NCBI GenBank assembly: GCA_039795165.1
Contig: JBDKER010000022.1
Span: 15,443 to 79,442, forward strand
Direction: 5' to 3'
Source of the DNA: V1-33 sp039795165
GTDB taxonomy: Bacteria; Verrucomicrobiota; Verrucomicrobiia; Verrucomicrobiales; V1-33
DNA length: 64,000 bases
The notes beneath the pieces are model-generated. The model was not told the origin of the DNA. It saw only the letters and a list, made by a program, of their open reading frames with translations, and did no database searches. Of this stretch, positions 27,889-36,704 are shown piece after piece; position 1 is the first letter of the stretch; the number at the start of each line of letters is the position of its first letter. A program made the translations under genes and the position numbers.

Positions 27889-28701
27889 GTGACTGTTCTC
27901 GCGATCACCAGCCAGAAAGGAGGCGTCGGCAAAACCACCGTCTCCGTCAACCTCGCCTACTCCCTCGCCCGCCGAGGCTGGCATACCCTGCTCATCGACA
28001 CCGATCCCCAGGGCTCAGTCGGCCTCTCCCTCTCGGAAAAAGCCCGTAAATGCCGGGGCTTCTACGACGCCATCAATTCGGGTGCCTCCGCCGAATCCAT
28101 GATCCTCGCCACAAGGCTCCCGGAACTGCGCATCCTCACCAGCGGACACCCCCACGGATTCTTCGAAGCTGTCCAGCAGGGCATCGATGCCCCCGCCGCC
28201 CTCCAGCGCATCACCTCCGAACTCCGCTCCCGCCAAGGCTTTGATGCCATCCTCATCGACACCCCGGCCGGACTCGCCGGCATCACCGGCGATGTCCTCC
28301 GCACCGCCGACGCCGTCCTCATCCCCCAGCAGGCAGAACCCCTCGGCATGCGCTCCATTCCCCAGGTCCTCCACGCCATCCAAAGCCTCCGCTCCAAAGG
28401 CTCCCCCCTCGAAGTCGCCGGCATCCTCATGACCATGGTCCAGCAGGACCAGCGCGAAAGTACCGACGTCATCCGCGAACTCCGCTCGCTCCTTCCCGCC
28501 AGACTCCTCCTCAATACCCTCATCCCACGCGACCCAGCCTTCATCCGCGCTTCCGCCGTCGGCGTCCCCGTCGCCCTCCTCTACCAGCAACCCCCTGCCG
28601 TCGCCCACGTCTTCGATCAGCTCGCCGCCGAACTCGAACCCAGACTGCGCCTAGCCCGCTCCCGTCCCCAGTCCCATGAACACACTAAACTCATGGATTG
28701 A
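27889..28701 (+). CDS. ParA/MinD-family ATPase
   Basis: 270 residues, GTG start. The deviant Walker A KGGVGKTT (about 10-17), the switch I DTDPQG and Walker B ILIDTPAG place it in the ParA/Soj group of membrane- or nucleoid-associated partitioning ATPases. No ParB or centromere-like sites are adjacent, so chromosome segregation is not implied. The next gene overlaps its end by 26 bases and could encode a Roadblock-like partner. This suggests an 'orphan' ParA used for positioning a cell-surface or protein complex. Confidence 0.9.
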   Translation: MTVLAITSQKGGVGKTTVSVNLAYSLARRGWHTLLIDTDPQGSVGLSLSEKARKCRGFYDAINSGASAESMILATRLPELRILTSGHPHGFFEAVQQGIDAPAALQRITSELRSRQGFDAILIDTPAGLAGITGDVLRTADAVLIPQQAEPLGMRSIPQVLHAIQSLRSKGSPLEVAGILMTMVQQDQRESTDVIRELRSLLPARLLLNTLIPRDPAFIRASAVGVPVALLYQQPPAVAHVFDQLAAELEPRLRLARSRPQSHEHTKLMD

Positions 28702-29455
28702 CGCCGAAGCGGTCAGCGGGCTCGGCAAGGCCCTCGCCACGCCGCATCACGACGCCAACCCAGCCCCGGCCCCCACGGCCGATTCCACGCCAGCCGTGGA
28801 GCTTTCCCCGGACGATTTCCACACCGCGGACCACTTCGCCCCGGCTCCCTTCCCGGACCCGGAATCACCGGCTTCCCTCCCCCTCCGCCAACTCCTGCGC
28901 TCCATCCGCGAAAAAGCAGAACTCTCCGGCCTCATCACGCAAGGCAGCACCGCCCCGGAACCGCAGGAACGGCCCGAAGCCGCCCACGCTCCCCTGCCAG
29001 TCACCGCAGATCCTGATTTCCCGACCCCGTCCACCCCGTCCACCCCGTCCACCCCGTTCACCCCCCCGCTCGGCACCCTCGCCACCCGCGTCCGTGCCCT
29101 CGCCGACTGGATCCGGCGCCAGACTTCCACCCACGAACTCTTCATCGCCGATTCCCAGGGGAACCCCGTCACGGACCGGCCCGCCAGCCCGGAACTCGTC
29201 ACCGCCGCACTCGTGGTGTCCGACTCGTCCCGGCGCGCCCTCCAGCACCTCCCGCATGCAGGGGACGCCGCCATCCACATCGATCTCCCGGACGACCGCA
29301 GTCTCTGCATCATCTCCGCACAGACTTCCCTCGGCACCTTCTGCCTCGGCCTCGTCACCAGCGCACCGCTCGCAGCCCGCACCGCCCAGCGCTTCCGCCT
29401 CGCTCTCCGCACCGCCGTGGAAACGGAACCACCCAGCCGGCGCGAACGCTGGTAG
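28676..29455 (+). CDS. Unknown protein, possible Roadblock/LC7-like C-terminal domain
   Basis: 259 residues. The N-terminal half is disordered-looking (Pro/Ala/Asp-rich) and includes four tandem Thr-Pro-Ser/Phe units. The C-terminal half (about 135-250) alternates strands and helices: HELFIADSQGNPV, SLCIISAQTSLG and LGLVTSAPLAARTAQRF. This resembles the Roadblock/LC7 (MglB-like) fold, but I cannot confirm it without a profile search. It starts inside the upstream ParA gene, so the two are probably co-translated. Hypothesis: a partner or regulator of the ParA ATPase. Confidence 0.6.
   Translation: MNTLNSWIDAEAVSGLGKALATPHHDANPAPAPTADSTPAVELSPDDFHTADHFAPAPFPDPESPASLPLRQLLRSIREKAELSGLITQGSTAPEPQERPEAAHAPLPVTADPDFPTPSTPSTPSTPFTPPLGTLATRVRALADWIRRQTSTHELFIADSQGNPVTDRPASPELVTAALVVSDSSRRALQHLPHAGDAAIHIDLPDDRSLCIISAQTSLGTFCLGLVTSAPLAARTAQRFRLALRTAVETEPPSRRERW
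29024..29059 (+). repeat. Four tandem 9-bp units encoding Thr-Pro-Ser/Phe
   Basis: ACCCCGTCC three times, then ACCCCGTTC, within the linker of the possible Roadblock-like protein. In-frame tandem repeat, likely to vary in copy number by slippage. Confidence 0.85.
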
Positions 29456-29475
29456 CCTCTTCCGCCAACCCCACC

Positions 29476-31047
29476 ATGCGATGCCTCCTGCTGATTCTCC
29501 TGCTCAGCGGCCTCTCCTCGTGCCGGCTCCTACCCGTCAGCACGGTTCCCACCCTCAGGCTCCCCCACAGCCCCGCCATCCGGATCCCCGGAACTCCCAA
29601 GGACCCCGCCACCACCGCAGCCGCTGCCCACCGCACCAGCCAGCCACTGGAAAAACTCGCGCTCTGCCTCCTCACCCTCGAAGGACTCGCTCCCTTCCAA
29701 TCAAAGGCGGCCAACCGCCTGCGGTCGGACATGACCGGCCTCGCCGCATCCATCTGGCCGACCGCCGCCACCACCGTCTCCACCGGCGGACGAACATGGC
29801 AGGTCCTCCCTCACCCGCTCCCGCGCATCCCCATCACCACAGCCGCGCTCTCCCGTCCCACCGGCCCGCTCCACCACTTCCGCCGCAGGGGCGCTGGCAC
29901 CCCCGTGCTCTGCGGTCCCATCACGGAACCCGACGCCTTCCCAGGCGGCCTCTGGTTCTCCCGCACCGCTACCATCCACATCGCCGAAAATACCGCCAGG
30001 CTCAACCTCATCGACCCGGCCCACGCCACGGAAGAAACCGCCGCGGAATGGACCCTGCCGTGGGCCCGCATGTTCAGCGCCGCTTCCCCACTCGACCGCC
30101 GCAAGTTCCCAGATGTCTTCCGTCCAGGCAAAAACCCCAACGGAGCCCACATCTACCGCCTCACCCCATGGGACCCGGATAAACGCATCCTCCTGCTCGT
30201 CCACGGCTTCTTCGACACCCCCCACATGTGGCGCTCGGTCGTCAATGACCTCATGCGCCACCCGGAAATCGCCCGGCACTACCAGCCATGGGTCTTCTCA
30301 TGGCCCACCGGTCTCCCCCTGCTCACTGCCGCAGCTTCCCTCCGCCGCGAACTGAACGACGCCCTCGCGACCGCCGACCCATCCGGCGCTTCCTTCGCCG
30401 CACAGCATATCACTATCGCCGGCCACAGCATGGGCGGCCTCCTCGCCCGCACACTCGCCAGCTCCAGCGGTACATCCGTCTGGCACGCCCTCTTCACCCT
30501 GCCACCCGACGAACTCCCCGCAGACGCCGCCGACCGCGAAGCCCTCCGCGAAGCCTGCTTCTTCTCGACAGACCCACGCGTGGAACGCCTCATCTTCCTC
30601 TGCGTTCCCCACCAAGGCAGCGGCATCGCTTCCAGCATCATCGGCAGTTCCCTCGCGCGCCTCCAGGATATCCCCGCCAGCGTGGCCGGTCCGGTGGTCC
30701 GACTCCTCACCTTTCACCCGCATGTCCTCCAGCCGGACCTCCTCGGCGATGCCTTCCAGCCACTCCACGCCAGCATCCCGGACCTGCGCCCCAACTCGCC
30801 CGCCCTCCGCGCCCTCCGCACCCTGCCCCTGACCACGGAACACCACTCCATCATCGCCCTCCGCTTCCCATGGCCCGCCCAGTGGAACTCGGACGGAGCC
30901 GTCTCATGGCAGAGCGCCCACCTTCCCTCGGCCCGCTCGGAAACACTCGTCCGCGGCGGCCATCAGTCCTATTCCTCCCGCCGCGCCCTCCTCGCCCTCC
31001 GCCACATCCTCGCCGCCCCGCTCAACCCGCCCAGCCGCCAGCCATGA
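29476..31047 (+). CDS. Lipoprotein alpha/beta hydrolase
   Basis: 523 residues. The N-terminus carries a lipobox (LSSC, about 13-16), so it is likely membrane-anchored. The hydrolase domain begins at ILLLVHGFFDTPHMW (about 236), with the nucleophile elbow AGHSMGGLLAR and a late His in TTEHHSII. The large N-terminal region (about 20-230) has no recognised domain. Begins 20 bases after the upstream gene and is coupled by ATGA to the next hydrolase. Substrate unknown; lipase or esterase activity inferred. Confidence 0.83.
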   Translation: MRCLLLILLLSGLSSCRLLPVSTVPTLRLPHSPAIRIPGTPKDPATTAAAAHRTSQPLEKLALCLLTLEGLAPFQSKAANRLRSDMTGLAASIWPTAATTVSTGGRTWQVLPHPLPRIPITTAALSRPTGPLHHFRRRGAGTPVLCGPITEPDAFPGGLWFSRTATIHIAENTARLNLIDPAHATEETAAEWTLPWARMFSAASPLDRRKFPDVFRPGKNPNGAHIYRLTPWDPDKRILLLVHGFFDTPHMWRSVVNDLMRHPEIARHYQPWVFSWPTGLPLLTAAASLRRELNDALATADPSGASFAAQHITIAGHSMGGLLARTLASSSGTSVWHALFTLPPDELPADAADREALREACFFSTDPRVERLIFLCVPHQGSGIASSIIGSSLARLQDIPASVAGPVVRLLTFHPHVLQPDLLGDAFQPLHASIPDLRPNSPALRALRTLPLTTEHHSIIALRFPWPAQWNSDGAVSWQSAHLPSARSETLVRGGHQSYSSRRALLALRHILAAPLNPPSRQP

Positions 31048-33008
31048 AAACCGCCTCTGCCGTCTTCTCCTCTGCCCTCCTGCTCGCCTTAGCCCCGGCC
31101 AGCACCGCCCACGAACCAAAACGGCTCGTCCCTCCCGTCGGCAGCAAACTCGCAGAGGCAGACCGCGCCGCCCTGTCCGCAGAACTGGCCACCCTCACCA
31201 CCGACTTCCAGAGCCTCCCCCGCAAAGCCGCCAACGCCAACGCAGAAGTCTTCCTCAAAGCCGTCCGCTACGCCCTCGACCTCGGCGAATTCTTCAAACC
31301 AGACGACGCCACCAAGGCCCGCCGCCTCCTCGCGGAGGCCGCCACCCGCATCGCCGCCCTCCGCAGCGGCGCATCCCCATGGCTCTCCGCCAAAGGCCTC
31401 GTCACCCGCGGCTACTACAGCCCCATCGACGGATCCGCACAGCCGTTCGTGCTCGAAATCCCAGACGACGCCCCCGCCACCAGCTCCCCCGCATGGATCT
31501 GGCTCCACGGCCGCAGCGACTCCGGAACCGACCTCCACTTCCTCCACGAAAGGATGCAGAAAAAAGGTCAGTTCCACCCAGCCGGCACTATCATCGTGCA
31601 CCCCTTCGGCCGCTTCTGCACCGGATACAAGAATGCCGGCGAACAGGACGTCATCGATGTCCACAGCCTCCTCGTCCGCGAAAAACGCATCGACCCAGCC
31701 AGATCAGCCCTCGCCGGATTCTCCATGGGCGGGGCCGGCGCATGGATGATCGGTGCCCACTACACCGACCGCTGGACGGTCGTCCACACCGGAGCCGGAT
31801 TCGTCGATGTCCGCCGCTACCGCAACCTCTCGGACGCCGACATCAGCCAACTCCCTCCATGGGAAGTATCCCTCTGGGCCCAGAACGATGTGCCCACCTG
31901 CGTCCGCAACCTCCTCAATCTCCCCGTGATCTCCTACAGCGGCGAAAAGGACCGCCAGCGCGCCTCGGCAGAAATCATGGCCGCCGAATTCCAGAAACAG
32001 GGAGCCGCCCTCACCCACCTCATCGGCCCGGACACGGAACACAAATACGAACCGAATACCCAGCGCCAACTCACTTCACTCATCCAGGAGGCCCTCCTCA
32101 AACCCCGCGCAACACCCTACCCTCTCCGCCTCTCATGGCAGGGCCAAACCCTCGACTACCCCCGGCTCCACTGGATCAAAGCCACCGGCCTCACCCGCCA
32201 CTGGCAGGACGCACGCATCGACGCACGCATCGACCAGCCCATCCCGCAGGCGACCACCGCCGAAATCACCACGGCCAATGTCTCGTCCCTCCTCCTCACA
32301 TCTCCAGACAACCAGCCCTTCCCCACCAGCCTCCGCATCTCCATCGATGGCCAGGCCCTCACCGGCGGCGGCGGAGCCAAATCCATCCTCCTTTCCCACC
32401 ACAGCGGCCGCTGGCACACCGGACCCGATCCCAAAGCTCCCACCCTCCGCAAGAAACCCGGTCTGCAGGGACCCATCGACGACGCCTTCACCTCTCCCTT
32501 CCTCTTCGTTCTTCCAGACCAACCCTGCCTCTCCCCAGCCACGGAAGCATGGACCCAACACGAAATCGCCTACCAGACAGCACGCTGGAAATGGCTCATG
32601 CGCGGCGACCTCCGCTCCCGCAAAGCCTCGGAAGTCTCCGCAGACGACATCCGCCGCTACCACCTCATCCTCTGGGGCGACTCCACCGCCAATGCCCTCA
32701 CGGCCAAAGTCATCCCCCAGCTTCCCATCCAGTGGAACAAGGACGGCGTCACCGCCGGAACCCGCTCGTTCTCCGGCCCTCACCTGATCCCCGCACTCAT
32801 CTATCCCAACCCCCTCAACCCGGACCGCTACGTCGTCCTCAACAGCGGCCTCACGTTCCGCGAATCCCACTCGTCCACCAATTCCCTCCAGAATCCCAAA
32901 CTCCCGGACTGGGCCGTCATCGATCTCCGCACCCCTCCAGACGACGAATCCCCTGGCCGCATCGAAGCAGCCGGATTCTTCAGCGAATCATGGCAACTCA
33001 CCCCCTGA
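31044..33008 (+). CDS. Secreted alpha/beta hydrolase (esterase/peptidase-like)
   Basis: 654 residues, signal peptide about 1-20. The hydrolase core shows WIWLHGRSDSGTD (about 152), the nucleophile elbow AGFSMGGAGAWM near 235, and the His in PDTEHKYEP. The C-terminal half is long and partly beta-rich without a recognised domain. It fits the large secreted 'prolyl oligopeptidase-family' hydrolases of PVC bacteria. Start taken at the ATG overlapping the upstream stop; longer readings run through the upstream gene. Last gene of the run that starts with the ParA gene. Confidence 0.83.
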   Translation: MKTASAVFSSALLLALAPASTAHEPKRLVPPVGSKLAEADRAALSAELATLTTDFQSLPRKAANANAEVFLKAVRYALDLGEFFKPDDATKARRLLAEAATRIAALRSGASPWLSAKGLVTRGYYSPIDGSAQPFVLEIPDDAPATSSPAWIWLHGRSDSGTDLHFLHERMQKKGQFHPAGTIIVHPFGRFCTGYKNAGEQDVIDVHSLLVREKRIDPARSALAGFSMGGAGAWMIGAHYTDRWTVVHTGAGFVDVRRYRNLSDADISQLPPWEVSLWAQNDVPTCVRNLLNLPVISYSGEKDRQRASAEIMAAEFQKQGAALTHLIGPDTEHKYEPNTQRQLTSLIQEALLKPRATPYPLRLSWQGQTLDYPRLHWIKATGLTRHWQDARIDARIDQPIPQATTAEITTANVSSLLLTSPDNQPFPTSLRISIDGQALTGGGGAKSILLSHHSGRWHTGPDPKAPTLRKKPGLQGPIDDAFTSPFLFVLPDQPCLSPATEAWTQHEIAYQTARWKWLMRGDLRSRKASEVSADDIRRYHLILWGDSTANALTAKVIPQLPIQWNKDGVTAGTRSFSGPHLIPALIYPNPLNPDRYVVLNSGLTFRESHSSTNSLQNPKLPDWAVIDLRTPPDDESPGRIEAAGFFSESWQLTP

Positions 33009-33018
33009 ACGCCACTCG

Positions 33019-34428
33019 TCAGGCCCCACCAGACCGCTGCCGCCGACGCCACTGATCCCGGAAGGTCTCGGCCGGCAACTCAGGCAACTCCCGCGCCGCC
33101 GTCCACGCCCGCACCGGATCCCACCCGCCTCCCTCAAGAAACACCCGGTGCAGCGGCCGTAGCCAGCGCGATACCCGCAGCACACCGCGGTAAAGCCACG
33201 GCCGCCGCATCACTGCCCCGAACCCCTTCCAGAGCCACCGCTCCACCCCGCCACGCTCAGCCGCCGCATTGCGCCGATTGTGCAGCAGATGATGATGCAG
33301 ATCAATCTTCACCGGACACGTCTCCGTGCACGCCCCGCAGAGCGATGACGCCCCGGAAAGATGCTTCCATTCCTGCAGCCCGCGCAGATGCGGCGTAATG
33401 ACGCTCCCCACCGGCCCCTGATACGTGGTCCCATAACTCAATCCGCCAATCGCCCGGAAGACCGGACAGACGTTGAGACAGGCCCCGCACCGGATGCAGT
33501 GCAGGGCATCCCGCTGCTCCGCATCCGCCAGCAGCTCGGTGCGCCCATTGTCGAGCAGAATGACATGCCATTCCTCCGGCCCATCCTGCTCACCCGGCCG
33601 ACGCGGCCCACCATAAAGCGTGTTGTAGCAGGTCATCGGCTGACCCGTGCCCGCTGTCGCCAGCATCGGCAGAAACAATGCCAGATCCGCCATCCGCGGC
33701 ACCACCTTCTCAATGCCCACCAGCGAAATCATCACCCGGGGCAGCGCCGCCGTCAGCCGCGCATTCCCCTCGTTCTCCGTAATCGAAATCATCCCAGTAT
33801 CCGCCACCAGAAAATTCGCCCCCGTGATCCCGATGTCAGCCTGCACATACTTCTCCCGCAGCACCCGCCGCGCAATCATCGTCAGTTCCCCGGGATCAGT
33901 CACCGCCTCGGTCCCGAGATGCTCCCGGAACAGACCGCTGATCTCTTCCCGGCTCAGATGCATGCACGGAAAGACAAAATGATAGGGCGCTTCGTCCTTC
34001 AACTGCTGAATGTATTCCCCCAGATCACTCTCGACCACGCTGAAGCCAAGCGACTCCAGCAGCGGATTGAGATGTATCTCCTCGGAGGTCATCACCTTCG
34101 ATTTCACAATGCGCCGCGCCCCATGCCCGCGGATGATGCCCACCATCACGGCGCGCGCCTCGTCCGCATCCCGGCACCAGTGCACCTTCGTCCCCCGCGC
34201 CACCGCCGCCGCCTCGAACTGCTCCAGATGATCCGCCAGCCGGTTCACCGCACTCCATTTAGTCTCCGCCGCAGCCTGCCGCGCCCGCTCCCACGACCGG
34301 AACGCCTGCTGCCGCGGACCCCGCGCCGCCTCATACTTCCCCATGGCCGCACCAATCCTCCGACGGTGCACAAGGTCCCCGGCCACCCTCGCACTCTCCC
34401 CACGGAAGATGGAAAACGGACTGCTCAT
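33019..34428 (-). CDS. lutB: LutB-type iron-sulfur lactate-utilisation protein
   Basis: 469 residues. Two [4Fe-4S] ferredoxin-like motifs are CIRCGACLNVCP (about 308-319) and CGACTETCPV (about 359-368). The N-terminal region is the DUF162/LUD domain (KWSAVNRLADHLEQF...VTGANF type). LutABC together oxidise L-lactate; LutB is the iron-sulfur scaffold. Coupled by ATGA to the upstream lutA. No lutC gene is found on either side. Convergent with the preceding hydrolase gene at 10 bases. Confidence 0.92.
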   Translation of the reverse strand: MSSPFSIFRGESARVAGDLVHRRRIGAAMGKYEAARGPRQQAFRSWERARQAAAETKWSAVNRLADHLEQFEAAAVARGTKVHWCRDADEARAVMVGIIRGHGARRIVKSKVMTSEEIHLNPLLESLGFSVVESDLGEYIQQLKDEAPYHFVFPCMHLSREEISGLFREHLGTEAVTDPGELTMIARRVLREKYVQADIGITGANFLVADTGMISITENEGNARLTAALPRVMISLVGIEKVVPRMADLALFLPMLATAGTGQPMTCYNTLYGGPRRPGEQDGPEEWHVILLDNGRTELLADAEQRDALHCIRCGACLNVCPVFRAIGGLSYGTTYQGPVGSVITPHLRGLQEWKHLSGASSLCGACTETCPVKIDLHHHLLHNRRNAAAERGGVERWLWKGFGAVMRRPWLYRGVLRVSRWLRPLHRVFLEGGGWDPVRAWTAARELPELPAETFRDQWRRRQRSGGA

Positions 34429-35147
34429 GACCTCTGCACCAGTACTTCCGCCAGATGCATGGTGTGCAGCGGACGACCCCCGCGGTCAAGCAGACCACGC
34501 AGATGGAGCAGACAGCTCGCATCATTGCTCACCATCACATCAGCCCCCGTCGCCAGCGCCGCCCCGCACTTCTCCTCCCCCATCGCCACCGAAATCGCAG
34601 CGTTCTTCACCGCAAAACTCCCTCCAAAACCACAGCAGTCACCCCCTCCAGCCATCTCCACCAGCTCCAACCCCCGCACCGCCCCCAGCAGCTTCCGCGG
34701 AGCACTCCAGATCCCCAGCTCCCGCAGCCCATGGCAGCCATCATGAAACGTCACCCGACGCCCGAAACTCGCCCCCACATCCGTCACCCCAAGCCGCTCC
34801 ACAAGGAATGCCGAAAACTCCCACACCCGCCCCGCAAGCTCCCGCGCCGCCATTTCCTCCCCCGCACGCCCCGCAAACATTTCTCCATAGAATACCTTCA
34901 GCATCGCCCCGCACGACCCACTCCCGATCACCACCGCTTCCGCTCCCTCCAGCGCCCGCACCACCGGCCGCGCCATCGCCCGCGCCTCATCCCAGTAACC
35001 GGAATTAAAAGGAGGCTGCCCACAGCAGGTCACCCCCTCAGGCACATCCACGTCATGCCCCAGCTCCTCCAGCACCCGCACCATGCTCATCGCCGCCGCC
35101 GGATACACGGCGTCCATGAAACACGGCACAAACAGCGTCACTCTCAT
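34425..35147 (-). CDS. lutA: LutA-type (Fe-S)-binding CCG-domain protein
   Basis: 240 residues. Two cysteine-rich CCG motifs are present (VTCCGQPPF near residue 40 and GGDCCGFGG near 189), as in LutA/GlpC/HdrB-like proteins that bind iron-sulfur centres. The first residues MRVTLFVPCFMDAVYP match LutA. It precedes lutB and overlaps it by four bases. Together they would feed electrons from L-lactate to the quinone pool; a third subunit is missing here. Confidence 0.92.
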   Translation of the reverse strand: MRVTLFVPCFMDAVYPAAAMSMVRVLEELGHDVDVPEGVTCCGQPPFNSGYWDEARAMARPVVRALEGAEAVVIGSGSCGAMLKVFYGEMFAGRAGEEMAARELAGRVWEFSAFLVERLGVTDVGASFGRRVTFHDGCHGLRELGIWSAPRKLLGAVRGLELVEMAGGGDCCGFGGSFAVKNAAISVAMGEEKCGAALATGADVMVSNDASCLLHLRGLLDRGGRPLHTMHLAEVLVQRS

Positions 35148-35162
35148 CTCATCATCATACGA

Positions 35163-35208
35163 GCGGTGCCGCCGGCCTTTCCTTCAGGAATTCAGCCAAC
35201 GGCACCGC
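35163..35208 (-). terminator. Inverted repeat between lutA and the oxidoreductase gene
   Basis: GCGGTGCCG and CGGCACCGC are perfect 9-bp arms. The 28-base loop itself contains TTCC/GGAA. Located just after the stop of the minus-strand oxidoreductase gene and ahead of lutA. Probably a transcript end. Confidence 0.4.
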
Positions 35209-35228
35209 CCGCTGCAGTTTCTGAATTC

Positions 35229-36608
35229 TCAGTACTCCCGGTTCGTCTTCTTGCCCGGCTCAGGCACCGGATACCGACCATCCGCATCGGACATCACCGG
35301 AGCCGGCCCATCCGCCGTCATCTTGTCGACATCAGGCGCAAATTCATGCTCGTGATTGAGCATCTGCTCGAACGTCACGTCACGGCCAGTATGCGCCGCC
35401 ATCCGCCCCATGCTCGTCGCCACCGAAGCCTCCACCCCACGGCGCACTTCGTTGTACGGCGTGTCGTTGATCACCGCCGCCGCAAGGTCATCCCACTCGA
35501 GCTGATACGGATTCTGCTCAGGCTGCGGAAACGCCCATTTCTCAGTCCCACGCTTCATCACATGATCCCCGAAGATCTTGCACTTGCCCGGCGTGTGCCC
35601 CGCCGTGCTGATCACCGCAGACCCCTTCGTGCCATGCGCATAGGACGCCTCTTCCTGCTTCGCCCCAATCATGGTGCGCCCATCCAAATGTAGCTTGCTG
35701 CCGTCATCAAAGGTATACTCCACGGAATACGAATCGAAATTCTGATCAATGTATTCCCCGCGGTAATGACGCCCACCCACCGCATGCGCCTTCACCGGCC
35801 ACTTGTTCTTCATCCAGCAGCACTCATCCACAAAGTGAATGTAGAAGTCACTGTATAAACCACCGCTCGCCCACAGAAAACTGTGGAACCGCTCAATCTG
35901 ATACATCACCTCGCTCTTGTCCGCTGGCTTCCGCGTCGAAAAACACGAAGCCACCGGCCCATGCATCCGATACGTCCGCATGGATAGAATGTCACCAATC
36001 TCGCCATCCTGAATCCGCTTCCACAGTTCCTGACGCGCACGGCAGTGCCGCACCATCAGCCCCACCCCGCACTTCAGACCTTTCTTGTCAGCCTCATCCG
36101 CCAGCGCCAGCATCCGCCGCGAGGTCGGCCCGTCCGCCGTCACAGGCTTCTCCATGAATACATGCAGCCCGCGCTCGATCGCATACTGAAAATGCACCGC
36201 CCGGAAAGCCAGCGGCGTCGTCAGAATCACAATCCCTCCAGGCTTGATCGCATCCATCGCTTTCTTATAAGCATCAAATCCAAGGAACCTCCGGTCCTCG
36301 GGCACATCCACTTTCCCCGGCTTGTTCTGATACTCGTTCGACAGGGCCTTGTGACTCTCATTGAGCTTGTACGAAAACACATCGGCCATCGCCATGAGCT
36401 TCGTCGGCAGACTCACCACATCGAGGGCATTCTTGGCCGCACCAGACCCCCGGCCACCACAGCCCACAAGGGCCACTCCCACCGTGTTGTCCTCCGCCGC
36501 AAAGACATGCGGCAGACTCACTCCGGCCAGGGCTGACGTGACTCCGGCCTTCTTGAGGAACCGCCGGCGGGTGGAATTCGGGAGAATCAGGGATGTTTCA
36601 GGTTGCAT
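35229..36608 (-). CDS. Tat-exported Gfo/Idh/MocA oxidoreductase
   Basis: 459 residues from the ATG whose N-terminus contains STRRRFLKKAG, a twin-arginine signal. The Rossmann motif VALVGCGGRGSGA is at about 46-58. EKPVT (about 150) carries the conserved Lys of the family, and a C-terminal alpha/beta domain follows with RGEYIDQNF and WDDLAAAV. These enzymes use NAD(P)-bound cofactor in sugar or inositol metabolism, and exported members are common in Planctomycetes/Verrucomicrobia. A longer reading with 25 extra residues lacks sense as a leader. Substrate not identifiable. Confidence 0.9.
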   Translation of the reverse strand: MQPETSLILPNSTRRRFLKKAGVTSALAGVSLPHVFAAEDNTVGVALVGCGGRGSGAAKNALDVVSLPTKLMAMADVFSYKLNESHKALSNEYQNKPGKVDVPEDRRFLGFDAYKKAMDAIKPGGIVILTTPLAFRAVHFQYAIERGLHVFMEKPVTADGPTSRRMLALADEADKKGLKCGVGLMVRHCRARQELWKRIQDGEIGDILSMRTYRMHGPVASCFSTRKPADKSEVMYQIERFHSFLWASGGLYSDFYIHFVDECCWMKNKWPVKAHAVGGRHYRGEYIDQNFDSYSVEYTFDDGSKLHLDGRTMIGAKQEEASYAHGTKGSAVISTAGHTPGKCKIFGDHVMKRGTEKWAFPQPEQNPYQLEWDDLAAAVINDTPYNEVRRGVEASVATSMGRMAAHTGRDVTFEQMLNHEHEFAPDVDKMTADGPAPVMSDADGRYPVPEPGKKTNREY

Positions 36609-36704
36609 AAGGCTGGGAACGTTGCCGTCCCGCCCATACGGAAGGCAAGCACAACTTCTTCCGGGTCCCCGGCGAAGTTTCAACGAACCGACCCCGCCGC
36701 ACCC

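Noticed and set aside
29024..29059. Possible CRISPR-like repeat
   Set aside because: Only four 9-bp units, directly tandem with no spacers, inside a coding linker.
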